A DNA stretch of 64,000 nt, taken from NCBI GenBank assembly GCA_032158125.1, contig JASKOT010000004.1, positions 434,001-498,000 of the forward strand, written 5' to 3'. Shown in pieces: positions 9,815-19,241 of this stretch. The notes beneath the pieces were generated by a model. It saw only the letters and a program-made list of their open reading frames with translations, was not told where the DNA came from and searched no databases. This DNA comes from Papiliotrema nemorosa. Lineage: Eukaryota; Basidiomycota; Tremellomycetes; Tremellales; Rhynchogastremaceae. Both the position numbers and the translations under genes were made by a program. The first letter of the stretch is position 1. Each line of letters begins with the position of its first letter.

Positions 9815-9925
9815 TGTCACAATGGCATGCCACTTGACCATTGATCAAGACCGCCTTTTTTAAAAGGAGGCTTTGAATTCAACTGACCAGGTTGAATTCA
9901 AGCGGCATATATAGCCCTCATGACA
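9815..9925. repeat. TRIM right LTR
   Basis: 111-bp copy of the left LTR with two substitutions (A to G in CTT-A/G-ACC and in TATA-A/G-CCC). The near identity implies insertion later than the decay of the host copia. Confidence 0.85.
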
Positions 9926-9930
9926 TGAAC

Positions 9931-10302
9931 TCCCTACCATTGTCTAATCTGATTGTTTTGACCTTGTTGACAACTGATGCTCCACCAGTGCAATGTAGTG
10001 TTGGAGAGCAGTAAAAGCATCTGACTTCTGCTTCAAGAAGGTCAAATGGACTTTCCTGGTGTGGTTGTCATAGCAAGTGAGGAAGTATTGACAGCCATTG
10101 ATGGAGGGAGTCAATGATGGACCCCAGATGTCAATGCGGACAAGTTCCAGTGGTTTGCTAGCTTTGATATTGGTTGGTAGAGCTTGCCTTTGCCCAAGAG
10201 ACATGCCTTGCACTGAAAATCATTCATATGACTTTGGGAGACCATATTCAGACCGTCTATTCTACCTTCCCTGCCTAAATGCATCACATCACTAACATTC
10301 AA
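9931..10302 (-). pseudogene. copia GAG-pre-integrase and integrase core
   Basis: Minus-strand relic with the zinc-binding pre-integrase pattern (C-x2-C in FQCKACLLGKGK), then LVRIDIWGPS...YFLTCYDNHTRKV, the start of the integrase catalytic core with its first Asp. A frame change occurs near 10200. It joins the 8838-9475 half once the TRIM is removed. Confidence 0.8.
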
Positions 10303-10311
10303 ATGGCCAAG

Positions 10312-11300
10312 TCATCCATGCCAGTCTTGAAGAATGTCAGCCTGTGCTACGTTTGCCAAGGCAGAGAGGGTACTTGCTTGGAAAGTGTAGAGACCGGATT
10401 TGACTTGACCTGAGAATATGTTTTGACCGTTCTGACCTCTGACAGGGGCAGAGAAAGGGGATAACTTCCATTTGGACGCTGAGGGAGCTGCTGAGACTAG
10501 GATCCAGTTCATTTTGATGCCAGAAACCAACAGGACCAGGTGAAAGATGACTCCATTGAGGTCAAGTGACCCAAATTGGGTGAAGAGCAAGATTTGACCG
10601 TTTCCAAGTGTAATTTCTACAGAAGGAGTTTCCTGATATCAAACAAGAGCACTTTAACCGGTACCATGTGATTGGAGGCTCCAGAACCCAAGGAAAACTT
10701 GCCCCTGGTGGCAGTTTGGCCACAACCGGTTGTAGCCTTGAATGCTGATGCTTCTTGTGCAGTTTGACCTGCCAAGAAGGCCGTGAACGCTTCTGCATGT
10801 TTGTTTTGACCGTCCTGAAGCTGGATTTGCGCAAAGTGAGCATTAGGGAGGTCAATTTGACCGTTTTGACCTCTTTTTGACCAGTTTTGACCAATTTGAC
10901 CGTTCCTGGCTTGGCTATGCACTTCTGAGTGTTGTGGGTACTTTAGCAATGGCATTCACACCAGAATTGATTGTTTAGACCGTTTCTAGGTCTATTTTTT
11001 GTTGGACTGACCGCTTTTGATTGCAATGAGAGCTGTAGCACCCTCTGTATGCATTTTAGGCCATTCTGCTTGAACAGCAGAGGTCACTTCTGCAGAAGTG
11101 GGGTTTGTTCTAACCCAAAGTGATTGTTTGAGCGTTCCAAAAGTGGAATCTGGCAGCGCAATGATCAAGGCAAAGGCCAGGGCATCATCTGGGAGCTTTG
11201 TATCACTGGAAGTGTTGATTTGAGCATGGGCAGAGCGTATTCAAGCGAAATGAGGCATTGGGTCCTCTCCAACTGCAATGGGGCGCTTCCAAATGTCAAC
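10312..11300 (-). pseudogene. copia gag and protease-like region
   Basis: Minus-strand relic. Near 11130-11210 it reads ALIIALPDSTFGTLKQSLW and TSAEVTSAVQAEW, the UBN2-type gag of copia elements; near 10690 it reads LGSGASNHMV, the protease Asp box position degenerated from the usual D-S-G/A-A-S/T. A Gln/Asn/Gly-rich stretch (GQIGQNWSKRGQNGQ) comes from repeated TTTGACCG words. Several stops interrupt it. Confidence 0.7.
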
Positions 11301-11305
11301 GTAAA

Positions 11306-11605
11306 TGTCATGAAGGCTATTGAGTCAATACAACACTATAACAGTGCTCTCTGCATCACTACTCATTATCTACTTGTAGCGTTGCCCTCTGTCATCTCTA
11401 GCTTGCGCTTCTCCCGCCCTCTAGCCATTCCCGTCCAGATCCTCCCGCCTTGCTCACTTTTAGCAAACATCATTCAACCCTCACCGACTTAGGCGACTTA
11501 GTTACTGGTAACTAAGTTCACATATGTCGTTGAGTACCTTCTCTTTCTAGACTAGATAAACTAGTCACACGTTGGGCTGGTAACTAGTAGTGGAGCAACG
11601 TGACA
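11306..11605 (+). mobile_element. LTR copy B, internally deleted, inverted relative to copy A
   Basis: Begins TGTCATGAAGGCT and ends ACGTGACA, i.e. both ends of the ~600-bp LTR family in plus orientation, but only 300 bp long: about 300 bp are missing between GGCTA and ATTGAGTC. The flanks GTAAA and AATAG do not form a target duplication, so this is a recombined junction and not a simple insertion. Confidence 0.75.
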
Positions 11606-12083
11606 AATAGGCTGCATGGATTTCCCATGGATCCCTCATGGATGTCTCATGGGAAACGAGGCATTATTCTGATTGGCTGGTTGAGTCTCTCTACAGGATT
11701 CCATAGCTTTCTTTGCCACAGTGTAGGACTCCCTTGCTAAGGTATATATAGCATGCCCTTGGGAGACCAAGTCCCCCAAGGATCCAATATCTCTTATTCC
11801 TCTTATTCCTCTTATACTCTTATTCCTCTTATACTTTTATACTCTTATTCATCTCTTCTTGCCATCTCTTTGTCACACCACCGGATACTTGACTGGCTTG
11901 CTCTATCAACAGACAGGTCGGATCCTTAGTCATTGTCCGAGTTCCTCCACTACCATCACCTCTCCATATTCCCAGTAGGTTCTTATACCACTGAAGAGTA
12001 TCTGCGATAATCCCTTTTGCCACTACATTGTCCACCCTGCCTAGCTTGAGGTATTGCTTGCTCCTGCAAGTCAGGTCATAACA
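11606..12083 (+). mobile_element. 3' part of a second LTR type
   Basis: A distinct sequence with LTR-like promoter features: GGTATATATAGC at about 11740, a tandem CTCTTATTCC/CTTATACT repeat at 11791-11850, and an end reading GTCATAACA (12075-12083). Its start is missing, cut by LTR copy B. TGTTATGAC, the inverse of its end, also occurs in the insert at 7545-8033. Assignment as an LTR is inference. Confidence 0.45.
11791..11850. repeat. tandem CTCTTATTCC / CTCTTATACT repeat
   Basis: About six imperfect 8-11 bp units of CTCTTAT(T/A)C(C/T) directly downstream of a TATATATA box, in the likely leader of the second LTR type. Confidence 0.8.
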
Positions 12084-12092
12084 CTACCCCAA

Positions 12093-12319
12093 TGGCTACT
12101 CAATGATTCTCGTTGAGAATCCAATTATTGCTGAAGAAGTCCAAGGAAGGGCAGAGCATTAGATGGAATGTTGTTCAACTCTTTGTCATCATCCAATGCT
12201 CAAGGATCTTTTCTGCTATGACACAAGAGATATATAAGTACTAGGAGGAAGGCGGTGGATTCCTTTTCTTTAGCTTCTTGTTATTGAGTCAATACAACAC
12301 TATGACAGTGCTTTCTGCA
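12093..12319 (+). mobile_element. LTR copy C, central fragment
   Basis: Matches the middle of the ~600-bp LTR family in plus orientation (GAATCCAATTATTGCTGAAGAAG..., GGCGGTGGATTCC, TTATTGAGTCAATACAACACTATGACAGTG). It lacks both LTR ends and stops at CTTTCTGCA, where different sequence starting TGTCAG follows. Confidence 0.75.
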
Positions 12320-13070
12320 TGTCAGAAGGGTGGGTTTGATCCTATCCTGGATTAGCTATAACCTAAAGGACGTTTGCCAAAGGTTAACAAAGGTTGTTAG
12401 GGACTGAGGGTAGCTAATGACGTAGGATAAGATCAACTGACTACGGCAATGTTTGACGGTTTTGACAACAATGTATGCAATGTTAACTAACTACAAGTAA
12501 CTACGGTTGACTACCAATCAAGGATTGCTAAGGAGCCATAACCTTCAACAACTCATCCTTATACCTCATCCAGAAAGCTACTCTCTTTGCTGGACCCATG
12601 CATCCACTATCCGACCTTATTGTTGTGTCGTCGAAGTTCCTTATCGTTTGCAACAAACAATAGGCATCCTCGCACAAGTGGTCTTGGATCCCTTTTGTTC
12701 CTTTACCAGCCAATGATGCCAAACTTTGCCGATGTTTTGGAGACAATAAGGATAGTCTTGCGTTGGACAAGAACAATAAGTAACGGCGGCAAAACAACAA
12801 GATCCATGAGCGAACCTAATTTCTTTGAAGTTTGTTGTTTGTCGGCAATCCTTGCTTGTCCTTAGGCTACTTGTATTCCCACGCAAGTCGGACATCACCG
12901 CCGGTCGGACACGTAAACACCACTTCCATCTACACCACCCATAGCTCATAACTCCATAACTAGCTAGACAACCATGCAGCAAGCTATAGCATACAAGCGA
13001 GAGCACCCCAAGACCTCGCTGAGGAAGCTCTCAGATCGATTTCACGTTCCACGGTCGACCCTCAGTGACA
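12320..13070. other. 751-bp segment bounded by TGTCA and TGACA; unknown
   Basis: Between LTR copies C and D lies non-LTR sequence that starts TGTCAGAAGG and ends CCTCAGTGACA, the same terminal pentamers as the nearby LTRs. The 5-bp flanks (CTGCA, ATTTG) do not match. On the minus strand there is a broken frame (contains CEDAYCLLQTIRNFDDTTIR) that looks like eroded protein of no family I recognise. It could be an unrelated LTR or transposon remnant. Confidence 0.35.
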
Positions 13071-13097
13071 ATTTGAATGGCACCCGCTCATCCAACG

Positions 13098-13698
13098 TGT
13101 CACGTTGCTCCACTACTAGTTACCAGCCCAACGCGTGACTAGTTTATCTAGCCTAGAAAGAGAAGGTACTCATCAATATATGTGGACTTAGTTACCAGTA
13201 ACTAAGTCGCCTAAGTCGCTGAGGGTTGAGTGATAATTGGCGAGACTGAACGAGATGGACAAGATTCGAGCGAGAGTGACTGGAAGGACGAGAATAGCCG
13301 AAGCTAAAGATGACTTGATAGCAGAACTACAAGTAGATAACGAGTAGTGATGCTAAAAGCACTGTTATAGTGTTGTATTGACTCAATAACAAGAAGCTAA
13401 GGAATCCACCGCCTTCTTCCAGCTACTTATATATCTCTCGGATCATGAACGAAGGATTCCTTGGGCGTTGAATGAGCGTTGAATGATGACGAAGAGTTGA
13501 GCAATATTCCACCTATCACTCTGCCTTTCCTTGGGCTTCTTCGGCGGTAATCGGTTTTTCAGCGAGAATCCTCGAGTAGTCGTTAGAGTGGGCGATTTCA
13601 GCGAAATAGGCAAAGTTGTTGAGGTCTTGGTCATATATCCTCGGTCGCTGGTGGCAAAAGTAAGTCGCGTCGAGGTAGTCGAGATAGCCTTCATGACA
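13098..13698 (-). mobile_element. LTR copy D, full length
   Basis: 601 bp, TGTCACGTTGC... to ...CCTTCATGACA, colinear with copy A over its full length. On the minus strand it has AGAGATATATAAG, a good TATA box, which I use to set LTR orientation. No target duplication is visible; its right end abuts copy E in the opposite orientation. Confidence 0.85.
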
Positions 13699-14012
13699 TC
13701 CTTTTCTTTAGCTTCTTGTTATTGAGTCAAAACAACACTATAACAGTGCTTTCTGCATCACTACTCGTCATCTACTCGTAGTCTTGCCCTCTGTCGATTC
13801 TGGTCTGTGCTACTCTTGTCCTCTAGTCATTCTCGCCTACACCCCCCTGCCTTGTTCACTCTTGGCAATCATCACTCAACCCTGGACAACTTAGATTAGA
13901 TCACTTAGTTACTGGTAAGGGAGTTCACATATATCATTGAGTACCTTCTCTATTTGTGCTAGATAAAGTAGTCACGCGTTGGGCTGGTGACTAGTAGTGG
14001 AGCACGGTGACA
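13699..14012 (+). mobile_element. LTR copy E, truncated, inverted to copy D
   Basis: Plus-orientation 3' half of the same LTR, from CCTTTTCTTTAGCTTCTTG to GGAGCACGGTGACA. Together with copy D it forms a long inverted repeat: 13098-13400 pairs with 13705-14012 across a ~300-bp centre. The right flank (ATGAA) does not match the left flank of D (CAACG). Confidence 0.8.
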
Positions 14013-14369
14013 ATGAAGATATGAGCACGGAAAGTATGGGCTGAACGGTATGAACAGGTCAGACAGCTCAACGCGATGGTTCAAATTTGGTTCCACCAGA
14101 CCATTGATTTTATATTGCTATGCGGGCTGTTCGGCTACCATGCATGGTCATCTTCTACAGAGGTCATTGTCAACCATACCCAGGTTGAGCGTGAAGGCGT
14201 ATACGGATGCGTGTCGACGTGTACGGGTCAAATGTACCGAACAGGCTCTGAGTTAAAGATGAAGTCGGAGTAGCAGGAATGGCGACCGTGGGAGAGCTGT
14301 GTGAGACTACTCGTCCTTGAACACACATAATCGCTAATCCGACCTCTGCTGTCCGTCTCCGTGTGAAGA
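14013..14369. other. upstream region of the kinase gene
   Basis: 357 bp between the last LTR and the kinase start. Short frames only; a C/T-rich leader (CTGTCCGTCTCC..., TTCCCCTTCCCC) surrounds the start codon. No conserved element recognised. Confidence 0.5.
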
Positions 14370-16776
14370 ATGTCTTCCCCTTCCCCTCTTCTTTATCCAA
14401 ATGATCCATCGTCGTCGACACTACATCGTAATGGATCTCGATCGTCTGTGAAGTCCGCTCTGGTCCCGTCTCCTCGTCCCTCATATGCCAATCTCGACGA
14501 TCCACCTTCGGGTGACAGCTCTGCGTCTGGCTCACGTAGCGGCAGCTTCATATCGACTCCCCGCATACTGTCTCGGCGAAATTCGACGAAAGACAAGACT
14601 TCCGGACTGTTTCGTAAAGTATCGCAAAGGCATGTACCGCAAGATATAGATCTCAAAAGTCCAATCATCGAGCCAGCCGAAGTGTGAGAGAACGAGATTA
14701 ATTGGCAAGCACTGATACCAGCATCGAAACGCCGCACGTAGTGATGGACCGGGACCCAGGATCTGGACGGAAAATGATCAATCAGTATCTCGTATTGAAC
14801 GAGATTGGTCACGGTACCCACGGCAGGGTACGCCTGGGACAGGACCTCAGCGCCGAGGAAGCTGGTCCGGATTACTATGTGAGTGCTGATAGGAATACCT
14901 CACTTATGTCAGGCGATAAAAATCGTCGATCGGAACCCAAAACGCAAGCGTCTAATGGGTCTTGCACGCCAGAGAGCAAGCAATGCTGGCAAGCTCGTCA
15001 ATGAGAATGAGCACGTCCTTCATTCGCGTCGAGCTGACCTGTTTAGAATAAGGAAAGAAATTGCCATCTTCAAGAAGGTCAATCATCCCAATGTGGTTCG
15101 GATGCGAGAGATTATTGATGATCCCGATAGCAGCAAACTGTTCATGATACTGGAGTACTGTGAGCGAGGAGAGGTGATATGGAAGGCGGAGGAGGGTGGT
15201 CCTGCCCTAGATCTTGCTTCCATTCGACGCATTTTTCGCCAGACTGTCCTTGGTCTGGAATACCGTAAGGAGAATGATTTTAGTTTAGCTGACAATAGTG
15301 CATCATCAAGGAATCATACATCGTGATATAAAACCCTCGAATCTCCTCCTGTCCAGTGATGGCACAGTCAAAATCTCCGACTTTGGATGTTCACATTATT
15401 CCGAAGCCCTGCGCTCATCTCAACTTGACGGTGACGCTTATGTCGACGACATCGAACTCGCCAAGACCGCGGGATCTCCGGCATTCTTTGCTCCGGAAAT
15501 GTGCTATTCTGGCGACCTCCTATCATCCTCAGAGGGGCCCGCGGTCACCCTGCGTCCACCATCGATGGGTTCTCTCGAGCCAGGTGTGAGCAACGACTCA
15601 TCCTCTGCCCGTTCCAGCTCGACTACTGAGGCAAGGGGAGAACGCCTGCCTATCACCAACGCAATCGATGTGTGGGCTTTGGGAGTGACCCTTTATTGTC
15701 TCTTATTCGGCCGAACGCCATTTGATGCGGCCAACGAATACCTGCTCATGCAGGTGATCCCTCTTGCCGAGGTCGAGATCCCTCCGAGCTTGGCACGTGA
15801 CCGGGTACTTCGCACATCTTTTGAGGGTGCGCAATGCCTCGATCTGCTTGTCAAATTGCTCGAAAAGGACCCCAAAAGACGAATAACGCTCGAGAAGATC
15901 AAGGTGGGTTCGCTGGAGCGATATCACTGAGAGCAGAATCATCCTTTCACTTTACATGGCCTGTCAGACCCTGGTGGCTGGCTAGCAAGCACTGATCCGC
16001 ACGCACAATCATTTGTGACAGTGTCGAACGATGAAGTCGCCCAGGTGGTTGTCAAATCGAGCAGTTTTCGGGAGAAATTCAAACGAGGCGTATCCAATAT
16101 CGCGAATCGACTACAAATCATTTCAAGTGCTCGCAATAGGAGTCGGTCTATCGGTGAGGACGACTCTCGGCCGTCTGCTCAGCGTTCCGCTCCTCCCGGC
16201 AGCCCCGCATCTCTTGCGCGTCGATTGTCCGTTCTCGGGTCACCGTCGCCTCGCCGACCCGAAGTCCGCATTCCTGTCGATCAGCCGAATCTGACAACGT
16301 CAGAACTCATCCCTCAATCAAAACCTCAACGTCTAGGGACATCGCATACGGCTCCATTACGCCGTCGCCAATCTAGTGATATCGACAGCCTCGGCCGTCA
16401 AAGGTCGCCGAGTTCCGCGTCATCAAATAGCCATCTCGGGAGCAAGCTCGTCCGTCTGCTCTCGCGCAGCGGTAGTCAGCGCCAACCTCCATCGTCACCG
16501 CGCAGAATGAGCTCAGAATCGCATCCAGCTCGTACCAGCATGGAGACTTTTGAGAGCTCATCATCGGTACCACCAACGGGCGGACACATTCGCGAAGATT
16601 TCGCCGAAGAGGTGGATTGGAACGAAACTCTGTCCGACGACGAAGATTACACTCCAGCTCTGCGGCCGAGTGCGCCCAACTTTGGCTGGCAGAGTGAAGC
16701 AGAGTATGTTGAGGATGACGGGCTGGCGATCTCGCTGGACAGTCGTCGCGGCAGGAAAGGATCCATGAAGCTATAA
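14370..16776 (+). CDS. SNF1-activating / CaMKK-type serine-threonine kinase
   Basis: Exons 14370-14683, 14722-14878, 14913-15264, 15299-15903 and 15937-16776 give 755 residues. The N-terminal ~105 residues are Ser/Pro-rich; the kinase domain follows, with P-loop GHGTHGRVRLG, VAIK lysine in AIKIVDR, catalytic HRDIKPSN, SDFGCS, and the activation segment AGSPAFFAPE, then the subdomain XI arginine in KRRIT. The closing IKNHPFTLHGLSDPGGWL is typical of the Sak1/Tos3/Elm1 and fission yeast Ssp1 family, which phosphorylate the AMPK/SNF1 T-loop in response to low glucose. The C-terminal ~250 residues are Ser/Arg-rich and acidic, probably regulatory. The kinase insert between the activation segment and APE is longer than usual (Ser-rich, 15540-15640). 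Family is firm; which of SAK1/TOS3/ELM1 is not. Confidence 0.85.
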
Positions 16777-16969
16777 ACTTACATGTATAGACCTAAATAA
16801 GTTGTAAACAAATATCTACGTGCTACGGTCAAGCGGCTATGAATACGTTAAAAGAGTATGGCACAGGAGATCGCGTACAAAGTGATTTACAACAGTGAGA
16901 AAAGTTAAAAGTAGCCAGCCGTGAATCGTGGAAGCAAACTGGAATCAGTTTGTGCCTTTCGGGGACGAC

Positions 16970-18109
16970 TTACGTGGCCACACCGACGCCGAAGGTGAAG
17001 ATTAGTGAGCCCCATGCAACTTTCTTCGCAGCTTCACCCATGGCATTCTCCACGCGTTTACTTCTTTTGATAACTCTGTCCCCTCCAACAGTACCATGCG
17101 AAGTCTCTGCCTCGTCCTTACCTCGCTTTACACCTCGACCCTCTGCGCCCTCTTCCAAAGTTCCTGCCGCGGCCTTGAGTCGGATCTCCCTCTTGAGGTT
17201 CATCACCAACTGTTTAGCACTTTCAATCTCTGCCTCCATATCGACAACCGCGTCAGCGGGTGCGGTGACCGTGGTGGTCGCCTCGAGGGTCAACTGCTGC
17301 TCATCGCTTTGTCGTCTCTGCCTCTTGAGCAGTGGAGTGGCTTCATCTCCAGTAGCGTTCTGACGAGCGAGCTGTTCAGCAGCAGCTTGAGATCGTTGGG
17401 ACTTTCGGTACGCCACATTGGGATCAGGAACGGCTCGGGAGAGTGACTGCCGTGAGCTGACCACTCGCGATCGCACCCACCGCTACTAGATCCGCAAGGC
17501 CATATGCCGGTGCCAAGTGGATTGCCAATTGCCTGCTGATCCTGCCTCAATCAGCCGTTTGGACCGTATAAGACCATACCATTGCCCTGCAAGTCGCACT
17601 GCGTCGCAACCCCTTCCGCCATTGGTGTTTCGGATATCATACGAGGATTTGATCTGGCGTCAGTTGAATTGATTTCAGGATGTCTTACCCAATCCATTTC
17701 TCGTCGCTCGTCTTCTTCGGTAGCACCAGGAAATGCGACTTTGTACATGGTCGACAAGGAGATAGCGTTCGTATCATATCGTCGGAGCATAAACGCGTGA
17801 GAGTGTGCACCGGGCTTTGACATTAGTGATGAACCCGACTCCAATGACACACGGCATACAGTCGGCACCTTGATTCTTCCCACAACAATCTCCTTGCCCT
17901 CTCGTACGATAGTTTGGAATTTCACAATAGTGTCCTCGTCCGTCACTGCCTGGTCAGCGCGAGTCGACGCGTCAAAAGGCAAACTCACAACCGTTGAGAT
18001 GCGGATTTCGCTTTTCCTGCGGCAATCGAGGTCGATTGAGAGCATGAGGGATGGGAGTGAGATCGTAGTCGGCATCTTCTGCGCCGTAGGGGGGAGGTGG
18101 TGCATCCAT
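16970..18109 (-). CDS. BQT4: Bqt4-like inner nuclear membrane protein (APSES-fold, tail-anchored)
   Basis: In fission yeast Bqt4 tethers telomeres to the nuclear envelope through an APSES-like domain and a C-terminal membrane anchor. Here the frame from MDAPPPPYG, spliced by five exons, gives VGRIKVPTVCRV..., SHAFMLRRYDTNAISLSTMYKVAFPGATEEDERREMDW, IKSSYDIRNTNGG, VRLAGQW, ISRQLAIHLAPAYGLADLVA, the complete APSES-like fold. A Lys/Arg-rich stretch (LLKRQRRQ; GVKRGKDE) and the end KKVAWGSLIFTFGVGVAT follow: a short hydrophobic tail anchor at the extreme C-terminus. Introns are 34-40 nt, e.g. the one after REMDW and the one after LAGQW. An in-frame ATG at 18229 could extend the N-terminus. Shares its upstream region with MRT4 on the other strand. 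Confidence 0.8.
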
Positions 18110-18348
18110 GATGAGGTCTGAAAGAGAAGTCGGGTGTGATGGTGATGGGATGAAAGGGGGAGTGACTTGCCGCGTGTCGGGATGGGTGGCGACAGGCGGC
18201 GTTAGATTAACAATTGCCGAGTGTGGCAAATTGTGTACGGACTCAAATCAACCATTGGGGACTCCACACTCGTGTGGCCCGCTTGAATTTGTTGTTGCGA
18301 TGATAATTTTACTACTCTCTGTCAATCGCCCAGTTCGCCCCTTCAGTC

Positions 18349-19179
18349 ATGCCCAGGTCACGACGAGCAAAGGTGACCACCCTCTCGAAGACTCCTTTGA
18401 GAAGTACAAAAGAATCCAAGGCTGCGCTTGTCACTCAGCTGCGGGCAGCTATCGACCTGTATGATCATGTTTGGATATTCAGCGTGGGCGACATGCGAAA
18501 CGACGGCTTGAAGCAGGTTCGAGCTCAATGGCGAGGTTCCGGCCGATTTTTCTTTGGCAAGGACAAAGTCATGGCAAGAGCCCTTGGCACCTCACCAGAG
18601 ACAGAGTACCAAACGGACCTTCACAAGATCGCGCAGGTTAGACCCAGTTGCGTCAATTGACACTGACAGCTAGCGTCTCAAAGGTCCCGTCGGTATTTTT
18701 GCAACGTCTCACCCCGTCGCCGAAACGGTGGAATGGTTCGAATCTTACAGCAAGGCCGAGTACGCGCGGATGGGTGGTCGTGCCACCTCTGATGTGACCT
18801 TGCCAGCAGGTGAGTCCGGCCTACAACGCGACTGACGTTAGGACCCATTCTGACCCCCTACACCAAACCTGCGTCCGGTGACCCATTCCCACATTCAATG
18901 GAGCCGCAGCTGAGGAGCTTGGGCCTGTCGACCACGCTCGTCCGGGGAGTCCCTTCTCTCAGCAATCCACATACTATATGCGTAGCCGGCGAGAAATTGT
19001 CGAGCGAAAAGTGTCGGATACTCAAGTTGCTCGGAGTGCAAATGGCCGTGAGTATGTTGAGAGGCATTTAATCTGATGAAAAGGAATTTCGAATCACTCT
19101 TGGCTCGCGATGGTCCAAGGAAGGAGGCTTCATGCAAGGCAATGACACGACTATCGATTCTGACTCTGATATGGCCTAA
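18349..19179 (+). CDS. MRT4: ribosome assembly factor Mrt4
   Basis: Mrt4 is a P0-like protein that holds the stalk-base site on pre-60S ribosomes until P0 replaces it; it acts in nucleolus and nucleoplasm. Exons 18349-18636, 18674-18809, 18842-19047 and 19084-19179 give 241 residues, normal for the family. Seen: basic start MPRSRRAKVTTLSKT, then the uL10-type domain with DHVWIFSVGDMRNDGLKQVR, RFFFGKDKVMARALG, GPVGIFATSH, then the insert carrying PILTPYTKPASGDPFPHSMEPQLRSLGL and the return strand (VAGEKLSSEKCRILKLLGVQMA|EFRITL), ending in an acidic DSDSDMA. It lacks the acidic P0 tail, as Mrt4 does. The 240-bp gap to BQT4 is a divergent promoter. Confidence 0.93.
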
Positions 19180-19241
19180 TTTTGTATCACTATTGAGAGC
19201 ATTTACAACGCGCAGTCTTCACATGTACAACACCTGCCCAT

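Larger units (their letters stand above)
9481..9925. mobile_element. TRIM-like miniature LTR element
   Basis: Two direct repeats of 111 bp (9481-9591 and 9815-9925) differ at only two positions and each begins TGTCAC and ends TCATGACA. They enclose 223 bp with no coding capacity. The whole is flanked by a perfect 5-bp target duplication, TGAAC (9476-9480 and 9926-9930), and sits inside the copia integrase. Short LTRs, tiny interior and retrotransposon-type duplication define a terminal-repeat retrotransposon in miniature. The terminal 6 and 8 bases match those of the ~600-bp LTR family in this window, suggesting a shared integrase. I could not identify a convincing primer-binding site, so the strand is open. 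Confidence 0.85.
6035..11305 (-). mobile_element. decayed Ty1/copia retrotransposon with nested insertions
   Basis: Reading the minus strand from right to left gives gag, protease-like and GAG-pre-integrase region, integrase, reverse transcriptase and RNase H in the order diagnostic of Ty1/copia. The frame is broken by stops and shifts (for example a TGA within the RT/RNase H junction near 7411, and a frameshift near 6120) and by three insertions: a solo LTR at 6255-6858, a ~490-bp insert at about 7545-8033, and a TRIM at 9481-9925. The right end is cut by an LTR at 11306. I did not find this element's own pair of LTRs, so it is an old relic, not an active copy. Confidence 0.85.

Noticed and set aside
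6035..11605. Complete copia element bounded by LTR copies A and B
   Set aside because: A and B are in opposite orientation and A lies inside RNase H with its own target duplication, so they are not the element's LTR pair.
17096..17446. Plus-strand frames opposite BQT4
   Set aside because: Antisense shadows of the Bqt4-like exons, with no splice or family support.
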